Shown piece by piece: positions 49,830 through 61,041 of a DNA stretch of 64,000 nucleotides. Within the stretch, counting starts at the first letter, position 1; the number at the start of each line of letters is the position of its first letter. Source of the stretch: Hymenolepis diminuta. Taxonomy: Eukaryota; Platyhelminthes; Cestoda; Cyclophyllidea; Hymenolepididae. Position numbers and translations under genes: made by a program. Under the pieces are notes generated by a model. That model saw only the letters and a list, made by a program, of their open reading frames with translations. It did no database searches and had not been told where the DNA came from. The stretch lies in the NCBI GenBank assembly GCA_900708905.1, contig CAADRB010000005.1, positions 1,372,178 to 1,436,177 of the forward strand. The letters are read 5' to 3'.

Positions 49830-52640
49830 AAGCAGTGACACTTCGCGTGCACCGCATGCATGTTTTGATTAGCTAATGGGATCCTTTTATTTAATAAAAT
49901 ATGTTTTATTTTTAATCTAGGTAAATAAATTGGATCTACAAATTATGAGGTGTAGTTTTCGCCGTGTACCACTAGTAAAGCGTTAGAAGATTTCAAGGAT
50001 TTTTTATTTATAAAATTCCACTCCAAATCTCATTCGTATAAAAGTTTTTATGGCATATTTTAGGTTTTTTTTAAGTGCAACAATTATTTTTAAGTAAGTA
50101 AAAAATATCATTAATACCGATGTTTTCTGAAAAACCCAAATGACAACTTAATAAAACATAGTTAAAAAATCATCTAGTGACCTCTCGGAAGTTAATTTGT
50201 TATTATTTGTATAAAAAATACACTCACAACTGTTTATCTAGTAATTAAAGCTATTAATAACAAAGGAAATAAAAGCTATTCGAATTTGCTACTGACTAAT
50301 AACAGTAGGCCTTTGTTTTACAGATCATTATTCATGCAAATTATTGCTACTGAATGTCTAGGTTGTTAAAATAAAATCGATCTGATATTAAAATTTGGTT
50401 TTCATAGTTTAATCCTGGTAATTGATGAATTATAAATAGGCCGATGGTGAATATTTGTATTATCAGATTAAGTTCATAGCAATACTCTATTAAAGAGTAT
50501 ATCTGAGAAACATGAGAATTAGCATAACCCCTTTCGTATTCTAAAATTGTTAGGATTTCCAGCTAATTCCAACTGAATTAGTTAGTTCTTTATTAGTTCT
50601 TTCTATAGGAAAATCGATATGATTAAAAATGAAATCTTACAGCCCTCCAGTTAAGAGATACTATTATTGTAATTGAAGAGCCATACTATTAAGGTAATAT
50701 CGCTTAGAATTATCAATTAAAGTCCGTGCCTAAGATGCTATTAGAACATAGAAATGTACAGCTTTTGTTGTAATATTCACCGACTGAGGGGAAAAGAGTT
50801 CAGTTTTGACGGTGATTGACTTACAATTGCATTAAATGTTGGTTTTCAATAGTTAAGCTTGGCTTCCGCCTATAATATAGTTATCAGAATAGTTCTAAGT
50901 GGTCTACTGACATCGTACAACTGCGACTGAACGGGATTAAAAGGTTAAATGATGCAGTCACTCATATGTTGATAGCTAAAACCCAGTTATTTATACTAAT
51001 TGCACTCACGTAACATATTGTTATTTAGTACCGTTCTATTTTCTGTAAAATCAAATGTATATAAACATTTTAGTTCACATACATCTCCGTATTCTGCTTC
51101 ATTTGATCAACATTTTCACGAATCCTCCATTAATTTACCCAACTTCACAATCTTTTTATTATTGGTGGTCATTGAAATATTCAGCAATAGTTTGTTTAGA
51201 TTCCATAGACAAGCTGCTTCCTTGTAATCAGAAAAGATTAGGGTTTTGTTGAATTCCATGGAACCTGCTTTATTCAGTATTTTAGCCGACAGTATAAAAT
51301 GTCGGGGATTTTTGGTGATTAAAGCTGAGTCAAGATGGCTTTCGAATATCAATGTGTTTTTTCAAGTTTTTATGAAAGAATACTAGGGATAAATAGACAA
51401 AATTATGAAAAATCATTGCAGGAGATTCTCAGTGTCCATGACCGTGCCTTAAAAGTTAACAAATATTAAATCATTATTTATAAGAAATTTATTTAAAAAA
51501 TGTGGTGTCATTCATTAATTTCGCCATAAGAATGGAGGCTGAGCATCATTCGACCGAAAAAATATCATTTTCCAAAAAGATAAACAAAGGAGTTATGTAA
51601 ATAATCGGCACGACAACCGGTTTCAAGAGAATTGGTCTTGAAACTAGATTACTGATTCCGTCAAATCAAAATGTCATAGATTTTGATAAAAAGACCTCAA
51701 ATATAATTTGGTGCTGCTCGTTATTTGGATTTTGAGTTCCCCTTTTCTCCCTAGATTTTCGTGATGGCGATAATCTCCACTTACCACCTAATAATACACT
51801 TCTTGTGATCGACATTTACCAAAGGGTATCAATCACTAGTTTGTATGAAAAACGGTTTTAATTGAAGTATTATCAAGGAAATCTGGGTGTAATTTTGAGG
51901 AATGGCGTACGAAATGTTCTTTATTCTAATTATTAGGAAAGGAATAAATAATACGATTACGTTTGTTTTGTAAAAAGGGCTCATCTGCTCTGTTATTAAA
52001 CTTATTAATTCTAGTTTCCGCAGTTATGATCCAGGTGCCCACTAGATATCGCTAGGCCACAGTTAACTCAGACTGGGAGAGTGAGAGGTAAAACAGAGGT
52101 ACAGTTACTGCAAGACAATATATGTTAATTCAAACCATCTTCATTCATTCGATGTTGAAGGTCAAACATTGCTGGATCAATACAATTTTTTCGTTCCGTA
52201 TTTGTTAAGTTATCAGGAACGGCGTGGGCCCGCATATTGATAAGGATGATGGCGGCTTTGAGACAACCAGTAGGAATTACTCCCCAAGCTTTGAGTTATG
52301 TTTGATAACTTTCTATCCACGTTTTAAATCTGATTAGTCTTAATTGTACAAATATCCTCGAAAGATTATTTAGACTCTGTGTGGTGCTTGTCTAGAACAC
52401 CTGAGATTAAATTTCTTACTCTCGAATCCTCCGAAAGACTGTTAGTGAGCAACCCCCTCTCCCAGAAAAGACTGTAGGTACACTGGACGTAGCTGCGATA
52501 TAATTTAGAGAGAGGAAGGCAAAAATTTTGTAGAAAGGGGAATGAGAGTAGGGGAACAGGTGCATGGTATTTGTTAATTAATGAGTCATTATGGTTGTAT
52601 GCGCTATCGACTTGTGTGATACTGATAATTAAAGTATACC
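49830..52640. other. intergenic region between the RhoGAP paralogs, left part
   Basis: A+T-rich, with many stops in all frames. No exon, RNA gene or clear repeat was identified. Confidence 0.6.
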
Positions 52641-52659
52641 ATCATGTTGACTACCAGTT

Positions 52660-53105
52660 TCATCAAGTGCTCAAAATTTCTTTGTGCTGCCTGTCAACGT
52701 GCACGTATCTGTCAACGTCATCAGTGCGTATCCGGAGGTGTGGATGACCAGCCGCTCTGGTTAACAAGAATGGTAGAATGTGCTTCTCGTAAGATCGGCT
52801 TTAGGATACCTTCCCTCTACTCAAGTTAAGTACTGTAAGCACTTCTCCTAATAGGCTTGCGTAGTTTTAGTGCGAAGATGAAGCAGTGGTCAGTATACCC
52901 TTCTATCGGGTCAAATATCATAGGATCAATGCTCATCGGTGCATATCAAATTTTGAGAATGATAAATCATAATGATTCAGTCAGACAGGCGGAAGTATGC
53001 TAGAATGCATGTTTCTCATCAGGTCTTCCCTCTACTCAAGTTAGGAATTGTAAATACCTCCCCTGATGGACTTGAGCAGTTTTATTCCACATGGTTCGAA
53101 TCCGT
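52660..53105 (+). repeat. tRNA-derived SINE-like tandem repeats
   Basis: Two related units. Unit one (52.66-52.87 kb) and unit two (52.92-53.11 kb) share AGAATG(T/C)(G/A)TG/TTTCTC, TTCCCTCTACTCAAGTTAGG/AAG, ATTGTAA/ACTGTAAG, TACCTCCCCT/CACTTCTCCT and GA(C)TTG(A/C)G(C/T)AG. At 53093-53103 GGTTCGAATCC is a perfect Pol III B box, and CATGG-TTCGAAT-CCGTG folds as a tRNA T-arm. The rest does not fold as a tRNA, so this is a tRNA-derived element and not a tRNA gene. Confidence 0.55.
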
Positions 53106-53334
53106 GTCCCCCAATAGTTGTTGGTGACACTATTAATGCATTTATAAAGTTATTTTCATAAGTTAAATCCTTCTGATGCCTTATTTTTCTCTATTTCAGG
53201 ATTTACAGTCTGAAATTATATTCTTCAATGACAAAATGCACTACTGACCACATAAGCGACGTCTCACTTTTACGATTTAATGCACCCCCATTTCCCTGAG
53301 TCGCTACTTATTTATTTATTAAATAGGTACATTT

Positions 53335-53600
53335 GTGAGCGCCTCTGGCATAGTGGTCAAGGTCAGCATCGTCAGGCCGCACAGATTCGTTAATCACGTT
53401 TTGAAGGACGACCAACTGCAGTGGTTAAAAGTGGTCAAGAGAGAAGTGGATGAACGCGAAAGTCTAAAAATGGGTTTCAGAGTTCTACTCCTTTGGCTGA
53501 GATGGGGGCCAGAAAATGCATCACTTAATGGAGTCCATAACCGAAAGTGGTGTCACTACCCCTCTGGTGTTATCCAGCCCTATGTCACATGCCAATCTAA
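53335..53600 (+). repeat. tRNA-derived SINE-like element
   Basis: GCGCCTC followed by TGGCATAGTGGTCAAGG matches the tRNA D-arm/A-box consensus (TRGCNNAGTGG). Downstream, GGACGACCAACTGCAGTGG and GGGTTTCAGAGTTCTACTCC resemble the units at 52.66-53.1 kb. An 89-codon open frame over it is probably a by-product. Confidence 0.5.
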
Positions 53601-54237
53601 ATGAAATGAGGTACCTCCAAGATTTATACGAATCGCACTGTTTTATTATTAAAAAGATAACATATAGAGCGAGACTCTGAGACCATATGTATTCTCGTAA
53701 TCGTTAGGGTTTATATCCTGAGCTGAGCAAGACTTTTAAGATTAGAGGATGGGGCCTTTTCCATAATATTCAAGCCTAGAAATGACAAAACCAATAAGCG
53801 AATTAATCCTGCAGGTTGTAGTGTGAGCACACTGACTCATCATTCCGAACGTCAAAATTATTAGTCGGTGATTTTTCATCAACGAACAAAGGACGAGAAA
53901 CTTATTAACTCTCTTATCGTACCTTCTTTATCACAGTCATTCACTCAGCACTGACTCAACCTGCTACTTTAATGTCTAAAGGACAGAGTCTATAACCGAA
54001 AAAAACAATTTACACAAAACAATGCTCCTTTTTATAAATATGACAATTAACAATAATTAATTTTCTCAGTAATTACCAATATCAATACCTGTCTCGAAAA
54101 AGAGTAAAAGGTCTAGGCCGTGAATCTAGTAACTGCAACGAATTAGAAAGCAATCTGTCCCCGAAATCTATCAATGTAAATGATGACTTCACACCATGGC
54201 AACGAAGAAAACTCCCAGGTAAATTATTAACTCTCAG

Positions 54238-54243
54238 TTTATT
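54238..54243 (-). terminator. polyadenylation signal of paralog B
   Basis: TTTATT on the plus strand, which is AATAAA on the gene strand, about 30 nt after the stop codon. This implies a very short 3' UTR. Confidence 0.45.
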
Positions 54244-54273
54244 TACAAAATCTAGCTTCTTTACAGTAGTCAA

Positions 54274-56246
54274 TTATAAAGAATGTCTGTTTATCCCGGG
54301 GTCATAGAAAAACGAAGAAATCCGGACTTTTTCCAGCTTTGGTTGGCCATAATTTCTTTTCACCGGCATTCGTAGTAGAACACTAGAACCCAAGGTTAGC
54401 TCAGTTTGCACAGCGGCACATTTGAGCCTCTTACTTTGGGGTTGGATAACAGATTCTTCCGGTGGAGCTTGGAGGGTCTCCTTCCCACTTTCCAAATGTC
54501 TTTTCTTCGACGCGGACAATATAGAACCTATTGCACAGCATGAAACTCTACTTCCTTCAGGACTTGTTGGCGTAGCTAATATTACGGGAGTCATCCTGGT
54601 AGCCGAATGTTTCATCGGAGTTTTGTAAGAGTTCTACAAGAAAAAACCCACGTTAATGCAATTTCAAGAATCTTCCAAGAGGATAGAAATAAAATACTCA
54701 CGAAGAAAGATCTGGCAGCTTTCTGGAGAAAATTCACAGACTCCACTTCGCCATTATCAGATATTGCCCGGAGATAATAAGGCTTCCTAGGATGGGAATC
54801 CGGGAGACTATTAATTGTGGCGACGAGTTTATCTAGAGATTCTTGGGTCGCCTGCTTCCAAGTCAGAGATTCAGCATTACTACACCTTTCAGCAAATGCG
54901 ATATCTGTGTACATGTCCACATCTTCTACTTCCTTAATTGAATAATCCACGGAACAGGTGTCCAACCCAGAGTCTCTGGAGCCGATCATTCGAAGGAAGG
55001 CTTCTGAAGTGACATTCTTTTTCACATCATTGAATAGACCCAGAGGAATTGCGAATACCCCCTCAGAACCTTGTTCGATCATCACCGTAGCGAGAGCGTT
55101 TAGGGAGTCGTAATCCCTGTGCAGGTCATCGTGTGATCTCTAAAACGTCAAAAGTTTAATTAGATATTAGAATTTGATCTCTAAGGTCATAAATAAACAA
55201 CTCGACACCTACACAAGATGGGGCGAAAAGCAGAGGACCGAAAATTGTACCCAGACTTTTTGTAGACATCCCATTGACATCTGAATGTGCCAGAGTTTGG
55301 GAGAGTAAATCTAGCAGACGTCTAAGTAGATACTGGTTATTCATCGGAAGAAGCCATGTTAGAATCCTAATTGCTGACTGCTGTTTAGCTCTAATTAACT
55401 TGCAGTCCAATTCAGATAGATTTTCATTCCCCGAGGTGAGTTCTGCAAGTAAGATAAACGATATTGTTGAGTAGCCGACTTTAGGCGACATCGATATACA
55501 CAGTCCAACATACTTGACACGGAGATATAAATTGGCAGAAGTTCTTTGGTAAGAATAGGATCGGACATTTCCCTAAGGACAGTCTTCAAAACATTCGCAT
55601 AATCATGGGCGTTCAGTTCACCAGCATTATCGATTGATGTCTCTAACTTAGAAGTGCTCTTTGAATTCCTTGATCGAGTCATTCGACTCAAAGATTGTTT
55701 TATTGATGTGGTTGTCGAAAGGATGGATAGAGAAGAGGATTCGATCAAACTTGTGGAGTAAAAGGGGAAGGACACAGCATCTCCATTTAGTAGGTGCCTA
55801 CTTAGATCACGTTGACGGCTGATGTTTCCACTTCTACGAAATATTAGAGGAGCCTGTAGAACTAGATTACAAAGCACAGTTAGACACACGATGAAGAAAT
55901 GACAAAATATATACTAGTACTTACGGCCTTCAGATGACATATAATCCATCAAGGAGACAACGGCGTTATAAACACGAGAAGGTTCCTCTCTATACAGATC
56001 TACGTTGTCAAACTGCCGACATTGTGCCCTCTGGTATCTTGAAGGATTGTAGTCAGTGAATTCCACAGGTGGATCAACAACTTCAGAAAGACGAGCTTTG
56101 CATAGATCCAAAAATCTTGGAAACCATAGAGTTCTAAGAGCGCTGACAATTTTAATATTCTGAGAGGAAGCCTCTAACTGGTGAATGTAGTTCTGGAGAC
56201 GTTCCTGTTGGGACAGACTTAATGTACATGATTTTGAATTATCCAT
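54274..56246 (-). CDS. ARHGAP19-like Rho GTPase-activating protein, paralog B
   Basis: Five exons on the minus strand: 56246-55925, 55861-55514, 55442-55213, 55139-54702 and 54633-54274, giving 565 aa with introns of 63-73 nt. It has the same layout as paralog A: an N-terminal helical region (LRTLWFPRFLDLCKARLSEV), a GAP core at about 108-300 with R116 in IFRRSGN and K200 in VLKTVLREM, and S286 in place of the signature Asn (NGMSTKSLGTIFGP). The conserved post-GAP helix is SLDKLVATINSLPDSHPRK (401-419). The tail has TPMK (T451) and PVKRNY (536-541). Exon 2 and exon 4 are the same length as A exons 3 and 5 (348 and 438 nt). Exon 1 covers A exons 1 and 2 without an intron. The family assignment rests on the GAP motifs plus the ARHGAP19-type flanking helices. 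DEPDC1 is less likely because it lacks the arginine finger and no DEP domain is seen. Confidence 0.87.
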
Positions 56247-56340
56247 GAAGCAAGTACGTCAAAAAGCCGAACCGGCTTACGGTAAAATGAATGGCAAAGG
56301 AGGGGGTAAATTGCTTTACTGCATACCTGCACGTGAGTTG

Positions 56341-56401
56341 ATTGGATGATGACGACCGTTATTAGCGTCGGCCAATCATACCCGAGTTTTTCTAAACCAA
56401 T
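56341..56401 (-). promoter_or_regulatory. three CCAAT boxes upstream of paralog B
   Basis: ATTGG at 56341-56345 and CCAAT at 56372-56376 and 56397-56401, spaced 31 and 25 bp, starting about 95 bp before the ATG. The order and orientation (one ATTGG then two CCAAT on the plus strand) are the same as at paralog A, although the flanking sequence is not otherwise alike. A CACGTG E-box lies at 56329-56334. Confidence 0.55.
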
Positions 56402-57183
56402 CACTATGGCCATTCCACATTACAGGTCTATGATAATCAATCAAATATTACTATTTTTCCTTTTATGTGTGTTTTAAGTTGAAGATTCCTGTTGGAATGA
56501 TTTTTGTTATTTCTGGTAAAGGAAAACGCATGATATAAATCGAAAGTAGAAAGACATTTTCTTAACTATTTCACCCGTGCTCTACATACATCGATTTATT
56601 TAAATACCTAGTCTGAGACTGAAGTTATCTCAATCACTTTTAAGACACTTCACCTGCTTACTTCATGCCACGACCTGTCTGAATTTAAGTCTGATCATTT
56701 TTAATCTCTTTTCTTTCGGCGGCCGAGTGTTCTCCATAAACTGGGACTCACGTTTTGCATAAAATTACGAGATTTTTTATTAACAAGATCTAGACTACTG
56801 ACCTGTCAGTACGCCTTAATAACAGGGGCATAGAGTGACACAAACATGGATGTCTGAGTGCAATTTATACATTTATTCGGTGGAAAGTTCTTTTTAAAAG
56901 CATTCAGGTGCAAATCGATAGAATATTTCAATAAATCTTTGATTTTCAAAAATAGCTCTTTTGTATGTCTTTATAATGCCCCTAGGGGATACAATAAAGG
57001 AAAATATATCGATTTTAGACGCTAGGTCATCCTTAATTTCTCTCACGTCTGATCATAGAAATCTCTCGTTTTATTTTATGAAACACTATAATTGATAAAT
57101 TCGGTATAATGGTGGGCAGAACCTTATGCCTTTTCTTTTAACTTCTTTCTAATTCAGCTAAAGGGTTTCTACGTATTTATTAA

Positions 57184-57217
57184 ATATACATATATATATT
57201 TATTATTATTATTATTA
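57184..57217. repeat. TA then (TTA)n simple repeat
   Basis: ATATACATATATATATT followed by five or more TTA/ATT units. Confidence 0.85.
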
Positions 57218-59689
57218 AAAGGGAAAGCCTTCCTTAGTCACTTATGAGAAAATCGTTTTCTGACATCTCTCCAGTTGACCAAAATTAACTAACACGGTTA
57301 GCTATACACATTACTGATTGTGCACCGACGGGAATCTATCTTGTAACCTCTGACAGGATGGATCACTGATCAATTATATGGTTCCATATGTGGGTTATAT
57401 GGCCATATATTTTTGGCGAATTATTGAGTGAACTCTAGCGTGTTCTGCCATATTTAAACCTTGTCAAGCTTTATCATTGGAAGTGGTTGACAAATCATTT
57501 CAATTAATCAAGGTCCAATGATTTTATTTTGTAAGACTCTTTTGATGTCCTGACTTTATTTTCTAATTCTCTTCAACGACTTTTACCATTCAGGTGCTAT
57601 CCCACGATGACTGCTTTGCTTTACGGTGGGTAATGAATACAAAACCAATGTGTCTTTCCATAGCACAAAATTTTAATCCGAAAAGTTCTTTCGATTTTTC
57701 GTTACACTACACAAAAACAAACGATTTACCATCATATGTGATTACTTCCCAATTTTTGACGTACTGAAATACCGTAAACGGGAGAGTTAGCAGAATCCAA
57801 CCTTTCCATCAGATATGCTCTAGGATGTTGCTCCTCTACCCAAGAAGGATATTAAATAACACTTTCCTTCAACTGAGTCGTGAATTATAATCTAAATAAA
57901 GTTGTATTAGAGAGCGGATACCATTAAGTGTGATTTTATTATTCATCAAGGGAATACCTATGAATAGTAGCCTTCTCGAAAATACTATCGGTGGGAGTAA
58001 AGTTTTCAACCTTACAAAGGATTAAAATATTTTAAAGATTAAAACTGTTACAGATGAAACTATGTGGGACTGTAAATAAACAGGGGGCAGGAGAACACTT
58101 GTAGCCAATATATCCTTTCTCGATTTAATGGACATGCGCAATGTTGTAATTAACCAGGGTAATAAAATGAATAAGTTCCAAAAGTCGGACAGAATTTGAT
58201 TCATGGCCACGTGCCCAAATATTGTCCCCAATTAGTTACTCGGTGTTAATAAAACGAGGACATCATTAAATTCGCTCTCATCTTCTTCCTTTTCTGGATG
58301 TGTTAGGGTTTCTGGTTTCGTGCTACCTTATTAGTTTTGCGTGCTGTGTTAACCGTGGTTTGTCTGTGGGAGTACCGGTTTTCGATACATTAAACGCTAG
58401 CCAACCATCCTCAAGGTGCCCTAGAAACTAAGTTAGCAATTAGCCTTGGGTATTGGCACCCTATTTTTCTAAAACTCATATTGAGCAGTGCTTCCTCTTG
58501 CAAATCGTCATTCCTAAGCTCACTTTTGCTTTCATAATATGAAATTCGTAATTGCATGGAGGCACTTTAATAGTTAATTATCAGAAGTCTGAGTTAATGG
58601 TTAAAATGAAATGTCAATAATTTTTACACTCCCAGTTTTCAGTTTGTTTATATGAACTCTGAGGACGAACGTACGAGCGTTTAAGTTGATAAGTCCAAAG
58701 TCCGAACATTCATCCTGGGATACTTGTCTCAATGTCTCCTCCCCTTTTTCCGAGGGTTCACTTGATTGGCTACAACATTTGTGCATATTAATAATTCCAT
58801 TCTCAATATATTTAAGGGGAGGAGCGGACAGCATTAAGGTTAAATGACGGCGATCCGTAGAGTCATGGTGTGAAATCAGATTCATGTCACAGAGAAGTGC
58901 TAAGATGGTTATAATTCGGAGTTTAACTCAGTTTAACTGGTTCGCAATAGGCTTAGATCTTGGTTTATTCTAGTTAGTAGCTTTCTCACTTCAGCCTTTT
59001 AATCCTTGATGGTTGTAGATGTAAGATCTCTTTGCTCTCTCACGAATTTAACCTGTTTGGTAAAATGTCGAATTAAGGAATTGAAAATGAAAAAAATGAT
59101 ATCAAGTGGAAATGTCCGAGAGTCGCATTTAAAGCTAAGTTACAAAGGAACGAAATACCTCAAACCATGATGATCCTTGAAATTAAGAGGAAGTACGTGA
59201 AAATTTCTGGTTTCAAAGTCAAAATTCTAAAATTTTGCTCCCCTTTCCTCAGTAAATCTTCTACCAGTCTCTCTAACTGGAAGAAAATGCATTCAGCTTT
59301 TAAGAGAGCTTATGGATAACTTTAACGGTTAACCCACTCATGAGCGTTTAATTTTGAACTGATTTAGTAACAGTGTTTCATAGACTCTTCAGTAAATTTG
59401 ATGCATTTAGACCAAATATTTGTTCGTTTGAATAATGTTATGTAAAACACCCATATAATTGGGCTAGTAATCGATTTTGTTTACTGAGAATAAACAACAT
59501 TATGTACAAGCACACTGACGACGTACTTTCCCGCTTAGTCTAATTTTCCAGACATATTGAAAGGGTGCATTTGCATCATCTCTCTAGAACTGGCCCAACT
59601 TCCAAACAAAACTCAGAATTCCAGTAATTTCTTATTCAAACAAATCTGTTCCATTTTTCAAATACTTCCATATGAAAAAACGTTGTGGT

Positions 59690-59850
59690 AAGGATGTTGC
59701 GGACTCTGTGAGTATCTGGTAAATTAGAGGTCACGGGTTCAAGATCTACTGTTCATATGTAATAGTGATCAATTATACAGGCTTCAAGATGCCTTTCTTC
59801 TGCCAAGGATGAGGGCTGGAAAACACTTCCCTTCTGCGAGTCTGAGCATC
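59690..59850 (+). repeat. tRNA-derived SINE-like element
   Basis: GTTGTGGTAAGGATGTTGCG (A-box-like head) followed about 35 nt later by GGTCACGGGTTCAAGATC (B-box-like). The body has GCCTTTCTTCTGCCAAGGATGAG and ends near CTTCTGCGAGTCTGAGCATC. It is typical of a tRNA-derived SINE head. It may belong to the same superfamily as 53335-53600. Confidence 0.5.
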
Positions 59851-60646
59851 ATTAATGTAGACAAAGTATATAGCAAGCAGTTGAGAACTAAAGATTTATT
59901 TGTGTTCAAGTCCAACTGAGTTCAATGATCTCCCCACTTGAAGATAAGGTCATTTTAACAAAAGTAAACATGACATCTCCCTTTAATGTCACTCAATTTC
60001 AATATTTTTCTAATGATTCTTCCAATTTCTTATATAGAAAAAACTTAATAATTTAACGTAATTTAAATAATGCTGGACTGATATAAGGCAAATATTTTCA
60101 AAAGGTCTTGAATAATTTCACAGCTTTGGAAAAGTCCAAAATAACAAATTGTTTGTTTTCATTTTAAAACTTGATAATCTGACATAGGGTCATCCCATGC
60201 AGTGGAACTTTGATTAAATAAGCAACATTTCAACTCCTAACCTAAGTATACATTACCCAAAGGACACATCTAGCCACAAGTTTTTATAATTTGTTAACGG
60301 GAATAATATTTCTTTTGGCCTATACCAACATTTCAAACCACTTTCAAATGGAATTGCTTTCATGATTAGCCTTTTCAATATGCAAATTCATTTAGAACTG
60401 GGTGAAGAAAATAGTGAAATGGAGGTGATTTAAGGCTTTCAGAGACTGATATTCCGAAGAAAAATTTTTTGTTGAATCCAAGATTTCGCTAATTGAATTT
60501 TAGTTTATTTCATTTGATCGTATTTATTCTAATTTAACACCTCATGACTATGAAGATAGGATTACCATTGAAATGGGCAAACTTTTACTATTCAAAATAT
60601 AGAGGTTCTAGTAAGTCCATGTAGAAAAGCTTTGTCCAACACCCAC

Positions 60647-60938
60647 CTTGAGTAGAAGGTTAGCATCACGGTACCTCCTTGATGAGGGACCCGAATGATA
60701 TTTTTAGCCAGACCTAGCCAGTACATTTGGCCATTCCGTTTTCTGCGTGTGGAGTCATGGCTACCGAATCCGTGAACTCTGGCTTTGGTGACGATCTCAT
60801 TATGTGCTGCTTTAAATAGACTCCCTAAGAGAAGGAGTGGATTAAAATTTGAAAATTTCGATCTTGAAACCAAGACTGCTATACAGCTCAATTTGCAGTT
60901 CATTCGTATTTGCATTTCACAAATCACTCTAAATTCTT
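60647..60938 (-). CDS. candidate internal exon of an unknown minus-strand gene
   Basis: The strong acceptor TTATCTTATTTTCAG is followed by 292 nt open in one frame (two bases, 96 codons, two bases) and a donor CAAG then GTGGGT. An internal second acceptor (CTCCTTCTCTTAG at about 60829) would give a shorter exon in the same frame, starting SLFKAAHNEIVTKARVHG. The peptide contains a furin-type tetrabasic site (STRRKRNGQ) followed by MYWLGLAKNIIRV. An in-frame ATG (MQIRMNCKLSC) near the 5' end could instead start the protein with a mildly hydrophobic leader. No partner exon was proven and the family is not recognised. Confidence 0.33.
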
Positions 60939-61041
60939 CTGAAAATAAGATAAAGGTACGCCAATGTCTACCGAGCTTAACTAATTGAGTGATAGTCCCA
61001 CTTTCATTGTCATAGTTGTAAGTTAATTTGTACTAGCTGAG

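Larger units (their letters stand above)
56410..60640. other. gene-poor region
   Basis: No gene is supported. It holds a TA/TTA simple repeat (57184-57217), a SINE-like copy (59690-59850) and a 94-codon minus-strand open frame with an ATG (58601-58885). That peptide (MNLISHHDST onward) matches nothing I know and lacks splice or promoter support, though a single CCAAT box lies inside it. Confidence 0.55.

Noticed and set aside
49327..49861. Upstream ATG at 49740 and the minus open frame 49580-49861
   Set aside because: The paralog alignment supports the ATG at 49692. The second frame overlaps the CCAAT promoter region and exon 1 in the wrong frame.
53030..53115. tRNA gene
   Set aside because: A perfect T-arm and B box are present, but no acceptor stem, D-arm or anticodon arm can be folded at the right distances. 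It is better explained as a tRNA-derived repeat.
58601..58885. 94-codon minus-strand ATG frame
   Set aside because: About this many such frames are expected by chance in 64 kb, and there is no known family or splice context. Mentioned under the region entry only.
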